64,000 bases of DNA. Origin: Amorphophallus konjac. Its lineage: Eukaryota; Streptophyta; Magnoliopsida; Alismatales; Araceae. Of the stretch, positions 9,010 through 21,784 are shown piece after piece. The DNA lies in the NCBI GenBank assembly GCA_022559845.1, contig CM040126.1, positions 47,300,458 to 47,364,457 on the forward strand, given 5' to 3'. Each line of letters starts with the position of its first letter. The stretch's first letter is position 1. Both the position numbers and the translations under genes were made by a program. Under the pieces are notes generated by a model that was not told the origin of the DNA, ran no database searches, and worked only from the letters and a program-made list of their open reading frames with translations.

Positions 9010-11768
9010 TTTTCCGCTTCTTCTGTAGACTGTTCCATGTGATCAGGGTCTCCGCACCTTAGTGAGGGAGTTCTAGCCCTCGCCTCTCTTCCTTTTCTCC
9101 TTATTTCGTCTGAGTCTGGTCTGGGCACCATTCTGTCTTGTTAAGCCACTTTCAATCCTTTGCTTCCAATCTTTTTTCTGCAAAAGAGGACAAATCCCAT
9201 GATGATCACCTCCAGCAGCAGCTGCTTCTATGAAGGTTGCAAGGTAATATACTGGCGTAAGTTTGCATTTGCATGATATCATTGCCTCCTTACTTCACGC
9301 GTGATTTTCAAAATAAAGTGCTTCTTAACAAGACTAAGAGTTGTGTTTTAGACCTTTATCTTAGGCTTTTGTTTAATTACATCATTTTCAAAAAGAGTCT
9401 TTAGACTTGCTTTGGCAGCACTTTGGTTGATAAAGAACCCGCACTGGGAATTCAAACATTCTCTCCCTGCTTGTTTAAGAGCAACCCTTAGCTAGGCATT
9501 TCACACACTTCACGGCGTCCTTAGCCGGCTCCTTTGTTTAAACATCGTTGCTACCTTGGCCATGCCATGAGTTTCCGAAAGTCTTTTCTCTTCTTTACTC
9601 GGCCACGTGCAGGGGCAAGAGGTTGACGGACAAGATGACCAACCTTGGTAATCCCCAATACGAGAGGAGTCTCAAATAGGGGCAGTCTTGACCCAAACTA
9701 AATATGAATTTCATGATATACATCTAGCCAAAAGGGTTATTATGAAAATCAAGTCGGAATTCTGATAAAAGTATGAATTATGACATGACAAGAGTGACAA
9801 AGTCCCCGCAGGGAAAACCCTGGTCGTATGCATGTCGAGGGTCTAAAAATCAAAGGCATAAAGCCCCAGCGCAACAGATCGCCTCTTTGAGGGTTAATAC
9901 CTTGGAAGGAATTCAAGTTCCGATATCTCCCATCTTGCATAAAGCTTATCTCCAAATTTTCTTCTCTTCTCCCTCCAAGATCGAATGTTTCTCGGGTATG
10001 GCTTTGGTAGGGGCACCATTGATCAATGGCGGTCGGTTAAAGGACGCCACTTTCCATGCACGCCCGGCTTTGGACAGATCTTAATGAAAAGGGAAGGAAC
10101 GAGGACGCTCAGTTAATGGTTCAAAAACACCCCTTTGATGCTGCTTTAGCAATGTCTAACCAAAATCAAACAAAAAATTGAATATTTCTTGTCCAAACTC
10201 CATAAAATTTGAATATTTCTTTTCCCAAAATCCAAAAAAACAAAAAATTGAAATATTTTCCAAAAAAATCTCCATAAAAATCCAAATATTTCCAAAACCC
10301 ACAAAAATTTGCATATTGATCAAAACTCATAAAAATTTGTATATTTCAAAACTCCAAAAAGATTGCATTGTATTTTCTGATGGTGTTTTACAGGAACAGC
10401 TTTGCAGAGACCAAAAGCACGGGATGAGTCCTATCTCCACTCATTGCAATCAATCTATTGATTCCTCCCGATAGTCACATGACATACCACCCTGGGCATT
10501 TTTGGTTATCACTTCCTTATATCATTTTGGTTATATCTCCCTATATCATTCTGATTATCATATCTCATGATTATTCATCTCCAAATCTTTTTTAATCAAC
10601 TCCTGCTAATTTCATCTGATCACTCCGCCGATGGGCATTATATCAGATCTTGATCATTCATCTCCAAATCTTGATTAGCCAGATTGTCTCCTCATGATAA
10701 AACAACAAACAGTGCTATGATTTGACTTATGCTATTCATGCCATATACATGCTATAATTGATGCTTTGATGATTGCTATGCTTAAATACCTTCTTGATTG
10801 CTTGTTATCTTTTATATCTTGGCTGATGAATTTTTGAGCGCAGGATAAGAAGCTCTTGGTCCCGCCGACTGGGCATCATCATCAAAGTCCCACGGTGCTT
10901 GCAGCTCATCTCTCAGTTCCTTCATACTTATTGCTCCACCATCTCTCCCTGTATGCATTCTACTATATGTTATTACGCTATTAGATTATATCAAGGACCT
11001 TGTGGCTTTGGTAAATCTGGAATTTGAGTTCCCCTTCATCAAAAACAATGATGATTCCAGAGGAGTCTTAGTCACACGGATAGGCCGTTGAGCCATCCAA
11101 GACTGGGGACGATGGTTCCCTTTTACGAGTTGGTGCGTGGATAAACGGGCTTCGGCTTAGTATCAGCTCGCGAAATTGGTTTCTTGACCCAGTCTTGGCA
11201 GTTTAACAATATTATCCTTGATTATTCTATATTTTCATTTGATTTATTTTTTCCCTTTAAACCCAGCATGCATTCATGTAGGAATTTGAAACAATTGTTG
11301 AAAAATCATTCTGATAAACTGTTTTTGTGGGTCAAATTGATCTTGATCTTCAATGTGAGATATTCCATGCCGAATTGAGTCCTCAGTTCGTTTTGTCGCT
11401 GTTTTGGGTCATTTTCTCGAAAGCTCCTTGTTTGGATTTCTATCATCTTATTTTAATCCTTTTCCCTTTGATCCACCTTGGCTGCAGCACGTCCACTGGC
11501 TGGTAACCGCTCCCCAATGGTGAAACCTTCAGGTTTGTGACCTGGGGTACTTCCACCGCGCTGGAAGTTGATCATTTATTTTATCTCCTTCGTGCACCGC
11601 GTGCACACTCCCCGTTTTATCCGAACATCGTTGGTTTCATTGAATTTCCCGGGATTGCTTCATCTCGTGCTTCTGATTTGATTCTCATCAAGAGATGTTA
11701 ATTGCGTGTCTCATCACACCTTGGCATCTACTTTTCAGTTTGCTACGCTCCCTTGCAAAGCAGACGCC
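9010..11768 (+). other. Element B 3' untranslated region with boxes shared with D
   Basis: No gene is seen. Four blocks match D in the same order: 9611-9690 with 42820-42897 (AGGGGCAAGAGGT ... CTCAAATAGGGGCAGTC); 9783-9875 with 43025-43125; 9990-10075 with 43246-43330; and 11040-11135 with 61801-61885 (GATAGGCCGTTG ... GGGACGATGGTT). An A-rich stretch with repeated CCAAAAA/ATATTT units (about 10150-10370) parallels 43380-43690 in D. This common skeleton is the best evidence that B and D belong to one family. Confidence 0.75.
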
Positions 11769-11781
11769 AAGGCGGGGCAGC
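11769..11781 (+). promoter_or_regulatory. Element B polypurine tract
   Basis: AAGGCGGGGCAGC ends directly at the 3' LTR. Element D has AAGGAGGGGCATC at the same place (62463-62475), both preceded by GCAAAG.AGACG. Confidence 0.8.
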
Positions 11782-13596
11782 TGTAGACACGCCAAAATTA
11801 ACGTTACTATGAGTACATCTCATATTGCCTTGTAATGCCCCAATTTGACCCTCAAATTAGTTCTATTTAAGTGATTTTTTCTCACTTTTCTTGGATTTCT
11901 CCATTTTTTTACCCTTTTCTTATTTTTTTCTATTTTTCCCTTTTTTTCTGGATTTTTCTGGATTTTTCTGAATTTTTCTGGATTTTCTGGGCATTTTTCT
12001 CAATTTTTCAGAAATAACGACTTGACTGGGGGCGTCTTTTAAATAACGACTTATACATGGGCGTTTCTTAAAAATTGACGACTATATTGAAGGGCGTCCA
12101 TTCTTTGAAATTTCCATTTTTCTAGATTTTTCTGGGAATTTTTCGGAATTTTTCGGGTATTAACGACTTATCATAAGGCGTTATTTTGAATAAAAAATTA
12201 AAAAAAAATGAATTCACGCCTCAAGTGAGGGCGTGTCTTTCAAATCAAATATTTTAATATTATTTTTCAACCCCTTCCAGAGGTGATTTGGTGACCTTCC
12301 GGGTGTCAGAAAAATTCGCAAAAATAGTCGTTGGAATCAGGGCGACGAGATGCACCTTCACCTAAAAAATGAGAAAATAATATTGAGAAATGAAAAATAG
12401 CCCTATTTTGAATATTTTGAATTAACGTCTTTTGTTAGGGCGTTTTTTTAATTAACGCCTTTGACTCAGACGTGTTTTCAACTTTTCAAATAAATTCCAA
12501 AATTTGATTTTTGAATTAACGCCCTGATATAAGACGTGTTTTTAAGAAACGCCCTCTGCGAAGGTCGTCAATTCAACAATTGACGCCCTGAACCAAGTCG
12601 TGTTTCACTTTTGTGCTCCGAACGAACGCAGCCTTTCCCAGAGAGACTCCTGCTTCGTTTGGGCTCTTACCCAGCTTAATCCTCCCCTATTTGGGCTCTT
12701 GCCCGTTCTGATCTCTTCCCTATTTTGGTCTCTTCCCTTCTTATCTCCTTTTTCTATCTTATTACTAGAGGTTTTTGGCCTCGGTTAATAGGTTAGCCGC
12801 CCATTTTTCTCCCTCCCTCGGTTCTTCTTCTTCTTCTTTGTTCTCTTCTTCTGCGGTTTTGTTTTTTGTTTGTTTTGTTTTGTTTTTTCCTTCTTCTTTC
12901 TTCACAGGTTGCTGCTGCCGCTGGCTAAAGGAGGAACTCCTCTTATGCTTAATTTCGTCATCCCTTTTGAAGTGTTCTCCCCATCGAGCATTCAAAGCCA
13001 AAAGCAACAGGCCTCCTTTGTCCTTTATCTTCTTCTTTTATTATCATTGTTCATCTGCATGCATATTCATCCTTTTGTTATTAAACTTCAACTCAACTAC
13101 GTTGAGATCTCCCCTAAGTGCAACTCTTGCACTCTTTCCCCCTTACTCATATTTTACATTTTCATTTCACATTCATGCATTCATCATATCTTCCCACACC
13201 CTTTTTGCATAGGGGTTTAAGGGCCAACACCCTTAAGGTGTGTTCTTCACCATGATTTCATGCTCATCTTTATTTAGGAATTGATGCTACACTCACCACA
13301 TATCTAATGCAATTTCTTTATTGGTGTTGTCTTTGTTTTGCAAGGGTAATTGATTGAAGACTCTCTTCGTCGGCCGGCCGATCTTGAAGAGAAAAGGAGT
13401 ACTCACATCCCCGCACTTTCAAGGTATTCTTCGCGATCTCTCCCATGCTTTCATTGTTATATTTTTGAGGCCTCGCGTCTCTGGCGATCACATCCCCTTG
13501 TGCACCTCGTGCATATATTTTCCTCCATATTGATGCTTATTGCATGTCTTTTATTTGATATTTTTCTTAAGTGGATTATTTTAAATAGAATCTACA
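11782..13596 (+). repeat. Element B 3' LTR
   Basis: 1815 bp, the same length as the 5' LTR. I saw a single difference, at 13013. The TSD follows directly. A 256-codon frame that runs out of this LTR into A is a junction artefact. Confidence 0.95.
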
Positions 13597-13601
13597 GGTG
13601 C
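13597..13601. repeat. Target-site duplication of B, right
   Basis: GGTGC directly after the TCTACA end of B. Confidence 0.95.
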
Positions 13602-14530
13602 ACCTACCTTCGTGACCTCGAGGACACTGCTTCGAAGCATGTGCAGCTTCCAAGAATCGTGGGGGCTGTTATAAAAAAAGGAGAGAAGAGAAAGAGAAGA
13701 GAAGGGAGGGGAAATCATACCCTTTTTCCCCAAGAAGAAAGAGAAGAAAAGAAGAAAAGAAGAGAAGAAGGAAAGGAGAAAAGAAGAAAAGTAGAAAAGA
13801 AAGAAGCAAAAAAAAAGAAGAGAAATAGTCGGCGAGAGGGGGTTGTACGGCCACATCCGTCGAGACCCATGCTAAATAAAGATTACCATTATGGGGTTGA
13901 TGCGGTGGAGCGAACCACTCATCCCCTCCCTGAGGGGGTGAGCGCTCTCCTGCACCTCCACCCTGGCCAATCATACAAAAAAGGAAGAGAAGGGAAGGAG
14001 GGACAAAAAAAAGAGAAAAAAAGAAAGAAGAGAAGAAGAAGAGAAGAAAATAAGAAAAAAAAAAGAAGAGAAAAGAAAGAAGCAAAAAAAGAAGAGAAAG
14101 AATTGGCAAGAGAGGGTTGAACGGCCACGTCCATCGAGACCCGTGCTGAACAAAGATTACCACTGTGGTGTTGATGCGGTGGAGCGAACCACTCAACCCC
14201 TCCCTGAGGGGGTGAGCGCTCTCCTGCACCTCCACCCTGGTCAATCATACAAAAAAAAGGGGAGAAATAAAGAAGAAAAGAAGAAAAGTTGGCCAGCATC
14301 GCCGACTGAAAGAGCAAGAAGAAACCCGGCATCCCGCCCGACTCTAGGAGGTCCCGAGTCCGCGGTGCAATGACCACGCTCGTTCCTCCTTCCTGCTACC
14401 TCCATCTGGCACAAAACGGCCCCCGAGTGGTTGTTAAAAGACCCAGCGAGCCACAATTGTAGCTTGGTAAATGGTTGCCCGCTGTGGGGAATGCTTTATA
14501 GCAATGAGGCCAAGCACGACCACCACTCCC
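13602..14530. repeat. A interior: purine-rich 274-bp tandem repeat
   Basis: Two long copies (about 13673-13950 and 13951-14255) of a unit with a GA-rich half and a conserved half, followed by a partial third. The conserved half has CGGCCACRTCC, CGAGACCC, GTTGATGCGGTGGAGCGAACCACTC (split here only as a description) and a CTCCCTGAGGGGGTGAG dyad. Period about 274 bp (13831 against 14105). 14280-14530 is unassigned sequence of element A. No credible gene is seen. Confidence 0.7.
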
Positions 14531-14559
14531 GAAGAGAGCATGCACATACCCCGCCATGG

Positions 14560-17500
14560 GGGATGAGAAGAAGATATATACCCTACTACGGGGGCATAGG
14601 AGGCAAAAAAAGAAATACACCCCATTCCCAGGGGCACATGAAGAGAATCCGCCCCGACTGAGGGGCACACAAAGCAAAAGCTACACCCCGGCTTCGGGGC
14701 ATTTGAAGAAGAATCTGCCCCGACCTGGGGACGTAAGAAGAAATAGAGCTGCACCCCGGCTTAGAGGCATTTGAAGGGGAAATACACCCCGATATGGGGG
14801 CACCTGAAGTAAAAGACATACCCCGCCATGGGGGCATAAGAAGAAAAGAATTCACCCCGGCCTGGGGACACACAAAAAGAGAAACTCACCCTGGCTTAGG
14901 GGTATATGAAGAAGGAACGTACCCCGGTCTGGGGGCATAAGAAACAAAAGCACACCCCATGCTAGGGGCATATGGAGAGGAATGCACCTCGCCCTGAGGG
15001 GCGCAAAAAGTACAAGAACACACCCTGGCTTAAGGGCATTTGAAGAAGAAACATACCCCGCCAGGGGGCATAGAAGTCATGAAGAATACGCCCCGACTTA
15101 AGGGCATTTGAAGAAGTCACATCCCGCCTCGGGAGCATGAGAAGCAGCAAGAATACACCCCGGCCTAGGGGTATTTAAAGAAGAAATATACCCTGCCTGG
15201 GGGGCATAGAAGCCGTAAAGAACACGCCTCGGCTCAGGGGCATTTGAAGAAGCTACATCCTGTCTTGGGAGTATAAGAAGAAAAGATTCCACCCCATCTG
15301 AGGGGTATTTGAAGATGAAACACACCCCGCTATGGGGGCATAGAAGCCATAAAAAATACGCCACGGCTTAGGGGTATTTGAAGAAGAAGGATACCCCGCC
15401 TCGGGGGACATTGCAAGCAGCGATACACCCTACTAGGGCGCACAGGAGGCAAACCACACCCCACCCCTGGGGACACATAAAGAGAGTACACCCAGCCATG
15501 GGGGCACATGAAGAGAATCCACCCCGACTCGGGGGTACATGAAGCAACAAAGAATACACCCCGCCTTAGGGGAATTTGAAGAAGAAGCATACACCCCACC
15601 AACGGGGGGCACAGGAGCCATCGAGAATACACCCCACTGTGGGGGCACAAGAAGCAAACATTCCCCAACGTGTCGAGACAGAAGAAGAAGAATTCCCCCC
15701 TCGGGGGCATATAAAAAAAAGGGCAAAGATACACCCAGTGCCCGGGGCACATGAAGAGGAAGACACCTCCCTTTGGGGGCACAACAAGCAATAAGGATAC
15801 ACCCCGACTGAGGGGCACATGAAGAGAAATACACCCCTGCTCCAGAGGCATATGAGACAAAACTATACCCCGATTTAGGGGCATTTGAAGCAAAGACTTC
15901 ACCCCGCCTTAAAGGGGGGGGCATAAGAAGCGAAAGATATACCCCACCCCGGGGGCACAAGAAGAAAACACACCCCACCTTGAGGGCGTAAGAAGCCAAG
16001 AGATATACCCCGCCACGGGACAGTAGAGGCAAAATGCATTCCCCCCGGGGGCACATGAAGCAGCATACCCCTCGCCTCGGCAGCATATGAGGCCAAGAAG
16101 CTACATCCCGGCTCGGGAGCATAAGAAACAAAAGATATCCCCCACGTCGGGGGCATATGAAGCCAAGAATCACACCCCCGTCTTAGGGGTATTTGAAGAA
16201 GAAGCATACCTCGCCTCGAGGGCCTAGAAGCTATAAAGAGCACGCCCCGACTTAGGAGCATATGAAGAGAAGTCCACCCCGGCCTAGGGGTATTTGGAGA
16301 AGAAACATACCCCGCCAGGGGGGCATAGAAGCCATAAAGAATACGCCCCGACTTGGGGGTATTTGAAGAAGCTACATCCCGCCTTGGGAGCATAAGAAGA
16401 AAAGAGAGTCCACCCTGGCTTAGGGGCATTTGAAAGAATATACCCCAGGCTCGGGGTTCATGAAGCAACATGCACCGCCCCCGGGGGACATCTGAAGCAG
16501 AACGAACAACATCCCCCGGCTTAGGAGGGGCATATGAAGGAAGGAATACACCCCGATATGGGGGTACGTAAGCGAAGAAGAAGAACTCACCCCGCCTCGG
16601 GTGCATATAAAAAAAAGAGAAGCAAGAACTACACCCCGCCTCGGGTGCATATAAAAAAAGAAAGAAAAGAGAAGCAAGAACTACACCCCGCCTCGGGTGC
16701 ATATAAAAAAAAAAAGAGAAGCAAGAACTACACCCCGCCTCGGGTGCATATAAAAAAAAAGAAGCAAGAACTACACCTCGCCTCAGAAGTGGCAATACAC
16801 TCCACTCTGGGGGCACTAGAAGCGGAATACACCCCGTGCCGGGGGCATATGAAAAAAAAAGGATACCTCGCTCTGGGGCATCAGAAGCAGCAATACGCCC
16901 CACCTTAGGGGCATCAAAAGCAGCAATACACCCCACCTTGGGAGCACAAAAGGCAAACATTTCCCCCGGTGTGTCTGGGAAGAAGAAAAGAATTCACCCC
17001 GGCCTGGGGACACTTGAAGAAAGAAGCACATCCCGCCACGGGGGCACATGAAGAGAACCCCTCCCGCCTCGGGAGTATAAGAAAGAGAAGAATACACCCT
17101 GGTCTGGGGGCTTTTGAAGAAACAACACACCCCCTCCGTGGGAGACAAAGCTACACCCCGACCCGGGGACACATGTAGAGCATCTACCCCAGCCTAGGGG
17201 CACAAAAATACACTCCGCCCTTGGCGCATAAGAAGCAGAAGCATCTACCCCGACCCGGGGCACAGAAACAAAGAGACATACATCCCGATCCGGGAGCATG
17301 AGAAGAAAGATATACTCCGCCCAAGCGGCATTTGAAGAAACAACATACCCTGCTTCGGGGGCACAGAAGCCATAAAGAGATACACCCCCACCTCAGGGGG
17401 GCGTAAGAAGCAAAAGATACACCCCGGCCTCAGGGGGCCATAAGAAGCAAAAGATACACCCCCGTCCCGGGGGCATTTGAAGAGAGCTACGCCCCGTACC

Positions 17501-17790
17501 AGGGGCATATGAAGAAGAAACATACCTCGCCTCGAGGGCCTAGAAGCTATAAAGAACACGCCCCGGCTCAGGGCATATGAAGAGAAGTCCACCCTGGCTC
17601 AGGGGTATTTGAAGAAGAGACATACCCCACCTGGGGGCATAGAAGCCGTGAAGAGTATACCCCACCATGGGGGCATTTGAAGAGAGCTACACCCTGCCTG
17701 GGGGCACAGAAGCGAAGAGGTAAAACACACCCCCCTCAGGGGAGATGCATACCAAATGAAGCTACACCCCAACCTGGGGCACATTAAGAG
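14560..17790. repeat. A interior: array of CCCCG...CGGGG stem-loop units
   Basis: Roughly 80-90 degenerate units of about 30-45 bp. Each has a dyad such as CACCCCGCCTCGGGGGCAT or CCCCGGCCTAGGGGCAT joined by purine-rich linkers (GAAGAAGAAA, GAAGCAAAAG). The loop is 3-6 nt and varies from unit to unit, while the CCCC and GGGG arms persist. A few units carry GCATATAAAAAAAAG instead of the usual linker (16600-16760). Several long minus-strand frames (up to 353 codons, 15899-16960) run through it but only mirror the repeat. Confidence 0.85.
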
Positions 17791-17814
17791 AAAAAAAGAG
17801 CAGAATAAAGAAAA

Positions 17815-18680
17815 AGACACGCACGAGGTAGACGTGGTCTTCGAGCCCGCCTCATCACACAAAAGAAAAGAAGGAAAGAAAGAATACACATGAGGTAGAC
17901 GTGGTCTTCGAGCCCGCCTCATCACACAAAAGAAAAGAAGAAAAGGAAGAAAAGACACATAAGGCAGACGTGGTCCTCGAGCCCGCCTCGTCACACAAAA
18001 GAAGAGAAGAAAAGGAAAAGAAGACACATGAGGCAGACGTGGTCTTCGAGCCCGCCTCATCACGCAAAAGAAGAGAAGAAAAGGAAGAAGAGACACATGA
18101 GGCAGACGTGGTCCCTGAACCCGCCTCTTCACATAAAAGAAGAAGAGCAGAACCAAAAGAAGACACATGAGGCAGACGTGGTCTTCGAGCCCGCCTCATC
18201 ACACAAAAGAAGAGAAGGAAAGAAAGAATGCACATGAGGCGAACACGGTCTCTGTACCTGCCTCTCTACAAAAGAAAAAAAAAAGAGAAAGAGTCACGAG
18301 GCAAACATGGTCTCTGCACCTGCCTCTCTACAAAAGAAGAAGAGAAGAAAAAAAAGAGAGTCACGAGGCAGACACGGTCTTTGCACCCGCCTCTCCATAA
18401 AAGAAGAAGAGAAGAAGAGAAAGAACAATCACGGGGCGAACACGGTCTCTGCACCCGCCTCTCCATAAAAGAAGAAGAGAAAAAGAGAAAGAACAATCAC
18501 GGGGCGAACATGGTCCTTGCACCTGCCTCTCCATAAGAGAAGAAGAGAAAGAACAATCACGGGGCGAACATGGTCTCTGCACCTACCTCTCTACAAAAGA
18601 AGAAGAGAAGAAAAAAAGAGAGTCACGAGACAGACGCGGTCTTTACACCTGCATGTCCATAAAAGAAGAAGAGAAAGAAT
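17815..18680. repeat. A interior: array of about 60-80-bp units
   Basis: About 13 copies, each with a TGAGGCAGACGTGGTC ... GCCCGCCTCA block followed by a GAAGAGAAGAAAAG-type purine linker. The ends of the block are inverted (TGAGGC with GCCTCA). In later copies a GAGGCA start faces a TGCCTC end, so the arms change together. Confidence 0.8.
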
Positions 18681-19640
18681 AGCCATCGGGGCGTTAAACT
18701 GAAAAATATTCAGCCATCGGGGCTTCAAGCCGATAGATATTCGACCGATGGGGCGTTAAACCGAAAAAATATTCCACCGACGGGGTGTTAAACCAAAAAA
18801 ATAATCAGCCATCGGGGCTTCAAGCCGACAGATATTCAGCCATCGGGGCTTCAAGCCGACAGATATTCAGCCATCGGGGCTTCAAGCCGATAGATATTCA
18901 GCCATCGGGGCTTCAAGCCGACAGATACTCAGCCATCGGGGCTTTAAACCGAGTAGACCTTCCGCCGACGGGACGTTAAACCGACTAAACCTTCCACCGA
19001 CGGGGCGTTAAACCGACTACACCTTCCGCCGACGGGGTGTTAAACCGACTAGACCCTCCGCCGACGGGGCGTTAAACCGACTAGACCTTCCGCCGACGGG
19101 GCGTTAAACCGACTAGACCTTCCGCCGACGGGGCGTTAAACCGACTAGACCTTCCGCCGACGGGGTGTTAAACCGACTAAACCTTCCACCGACGGGGCGT
19201 TAAACAGACTAAACCTTCCGTCGACGGGGCGTTAAACCGACTAAACCTCCCGCCGACGGGGCGTTAAACCGACTAAACCTTCCGCCGACGGGGCGCTAAA
19301 CCGACCAACTTTCAGCCATCGGGGCTTCAAGCCGACAACTACCCCTTCATCGACCTTCGGGTCGACAGCTACCTCATCATCGGCCTTCGGGTTGACAGCT
19401 ATATAATCATCGGCTCCTAGCCGACAGCTACCTCATCATCGGCTCCTAACCGACAGCTATCTCATCACCGGCTCCTAGTCGACAGTTACCTCATCATCAG
19501 CCTCCGAGTCGACAGCTACCTCATCATCGGCTCGTAGCCGACAGCTACCTCATCATCGGCTCCTAGCCGACAGCTACCTCATCATCGACTCCTAGTCGAC
19601 AGCTATCTCATCATTGGCACCCCAGCCGACAGCTTCCCAG
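18681..19640. repeat. A interior: two 29-31-bp tandem families
   Basis: 18681-19330 has about 20 copies of a 31-bp unit (CCGACGGGGCGTTAAACCGACTAGACCTT) or its CATCGGGGCTTCAAGCCGACAGATATTCAG variant, split here for description. 19330-19640 has about ten copies of CATCATCGGCTCCTAGCCGACAGCTACCT-like units. Inverted arms are visible in GGCTTCAAGCC and in TCGGCTCCTAGCCGA. Confidence 0.8.
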
Positions 19641-20540
19641 TTAAAAAATAGACCTCTCGCTTTGGTTCGGATCCTTCCCCGGCCAGAGAACAAAAGAATA
19701 AACCTTCCATTTTGGTCCAGATCCTTCCCTGGCCAGAGAACAAAAGAGACCCGTCTCTCTGACTCTCACATCCCGCTACCCAACGCCCCTCTGCAGGGCC
19801 ATTTCGGCAGGGGCCCACTGTCAGGATTAATCCATCCGTCCCACCGCGCTTCCCGATTCTAGCTCCCGCAGCTCGCTCCCCAGCATCTTTTAGCCCTTAT
19901 GGCTCACTCCCGTGATGTCCCTCGGGTTCTATAGCCCGCTTCCCTAATATCCTTTCAGCCCTTTTGCGGTCTGCCTCCCTAATACCTTTACTACCACTAC
20001 ACTTATACGTAAAAATAATATTTTCCTATGCAAAATAATAATAATAACAAAAAACAACAAAAAAAATAGCAACAACAACAACAACAAAACAAAAACAACA
20101 AAACAAAAAAAGAAGAAAGAAGAGAATGCATGATTGCCCTGCTTGCATAATATAGAATAATACACTTCCTTGAAATTTTCTAGGACCGTGTTTCATTGCT
20201 AAATAATATCGCCCCGATTCCGGATGCACGCACGTCACGGCGTACGCTCAAAGGGAACCCGATTATGGCGAGTGCACACGTCAAGGGTAAGAGTCATGGC
20301 CGAATCGCTAAGCCCAACTCACAAAATAAACCCGAGGCAACGCTCCCACACTTAGCACTTAATGTGTTCAATAGCCTTTGACTATAGGGATTGCCCGAAT
20401 TTCTTCTTAGAACTCTACGGAGACTTGAATTCCTGCACTCGCGTGAAAGGTAATCATGAGGAAAAAGCTGCCTACCCCCACTGTAAAAAAAAAAAAGAGG
20501 GAAAAAAAGGAGAGGGAAAAAAGAGAGAGACACGTGAATC
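19641..20540. other. A interior: mixed low-complexity sequence
   Basis: Two imperfect copies of a 65-bp block (CCTCTCGCTTTGGTTCGGATCC at about 19655 and again at 19705) and an AAC-rich microsatellite at 20036-20112. No gene is seen. Confidence 0.5.
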
Positions 20541-20790
20541 CGAGTAGCTGGGAATCTCCATTGAGACACATGAGGAGACTCGCGCGAAATGGGGTAGCGA
20601 ATTATAATAAGGATGAAACCTATTAGCCGGGAATCCCCATTGAGACACATGAGGAGACTCACGTCAAATGGTGGAATCCGTAATAGAATTATAATAAGGA
20701 TGAATCCTAGTAGCCGGGAATCCCCATTGAGACACATGAGGAGACTCGCGTCGAACGGTGAAATCCGCTACCAAAATAAACAGACGGGGG
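20541..20790. repeat. A interior: three copies of an 80-90-bp unit
   Basis: Each copy has TAGCYGGGAATCYCCATT, then GAGACACATGAGGAGACTC, then CGCGYSRAAYGG and an AATTATAATAAGGATGAA tail. Confidence 0.75.
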
Positions 20791-21240
20791 GCTGTGCGAA
20801 GCTACCAAAATCGAGAGCCTGAAACTAATATGCAGGCGCTAGAGTGATCCTCGAGTGTCACCAGGAAAACCTGCATATCCCTATGGTCAGGGCTCTTTGC
20901 TCACACATTTGTAATGCCACGCCACAGAGAATTGCTTCGGGTGAAATGCGTGAATTTAGGCTATGCATACAAGACATGCGATATCCTCTTGACGGGTGCA
21001 CCACCCCTCAATTGTGCCTCGCGGCCCGCACCGCATCTACGAATTACGGGCGACGTCCCTATCCTATCCACTATAGAGGGAGCTACCTTACTTATATTTA
21101 TGTTATGCATGCTAATGAATGCTTGCATGCTTAAAAAAAAGGGAGAAGAAAAAGAAAAAAATGATAAAAAAAACAACATAAAAATAGTAATAAAAAATAA
21201 TAATAAAATAACAAGAATGTGCGTATGTAATAAACTCAAT
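20791..21240. other. A interior: no recognised feature
   Basis: Sequence without a clear repeat or credible gene, ending in an A-rich stretch at 21130-21225. Confidence 0.4.
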
Positions 21241-21650
21241 TTCGGCCATCGAAACCTACTTTCCTAGCTTCGGCTCGTAGAGCCCAATCTTGGCCCCCAT
21301 GGCCTACCTCTTGCCCTCGCGGCTCGTTAATCCCCAACTTCGGCTCTTTAAGCCCGCTCCCAGCCTTGGCTGTTTTGACCTCCCTTATCGGCTCCTGAGC
21401 CGACAGCTTTTCAATCATCGGCCCCTGAGCCGACAGCTTTCTAACCATCGGCCTTCGGGTCGACAGCTCTTCAATCATCGGCCCGTGAGCCGACAGCTTT
21501 CGATTATCGACCCCTGAGCCGACAGCTTTCAATCATCGGCCTTCGGGTCGACAGCTTTTCAATTATTGGCTCCCATGTCAACAGCTTCCAATTATCGGCC
21601 GCTGTGTCGATGGCTCTTATATCATTGGCATCCACGCCAGCAGCCGCCCG
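21241..21650. repeat. A interior: 30-bp dyad array
   Basis: About eight copies of a unit like TCGGCTCCTGAGCCGACAGCTTTTCAATCA. The core at 21388-21403 is TCGGCTC, CT, GAGCCGA: 7-bp perfect arms with a 2-nt loop. It is related to the 19330-19640 family. 21660-21780 is GA-rich. Confidence 0.75.
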
Positions 21651-21784
21651 GAGTTCTCCAAAAAAAAAGAGAAGGGAAGAAGAGAAGAAGAAGGAAACAG
21701 AGAAGAGAAAAGAAAAAAGAGAATAAAAGAGAGAAGAAAAAAAAAGAGATAACAAAAAAGGAGAAGAGAAGAAAAGAGAATAGA

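Larger units (their letters stand above)
3266..13596 (+). mobile_element. Element B: young non-autonomous LTR retrotransposon nested in A
   Basis: Two 1815-bp LTRs (3266-5080 and 11782-13596) both start TGTAGA and end TCTACA. A 5-bp target duplication GGTGC flanks the element at 3261-3265 and 13597-13601. Reading the two LTRs side by side I found one substitution (T at 4497, C at 13013), so insertion is very recent. The interior has a primer-binding site identical to that of element D, one 964-codon ORF, and a long 3' region with boxes shared with D. No RT, RNase H or integrase is present. I infer mobilisation in trans by a D-type Tat element. Confidence 0.95.

Noticed and set aside
13350..14120. 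256-codon plus-strand frame
   Set aside because: It starts in the B 3' LTR and runs across the insertion border into purine-rich A repeats, so it is a junction artefact.
15330..16960. Long minus-strand reading frames (up to 353 codons) in the hairpin array
   Set aside because: They mirror the repeat unit, have several overlapping frames of similar length and no domain. Low stop density follows from composition.
14560..17790. Regular repeat with variable short spacers resembling a CRISPR array
   Set aside because: Repeats are degenerate, spacers are low-complexity purine linkers, the host is a plant and no cas genes exist. It is a tandem-repeat family of element A.
20036..20112. AAC microsatellite as a possible poly(A)-like retrotransposition tail
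   Set aside because: No insertion borders or target duplication are visible around it.
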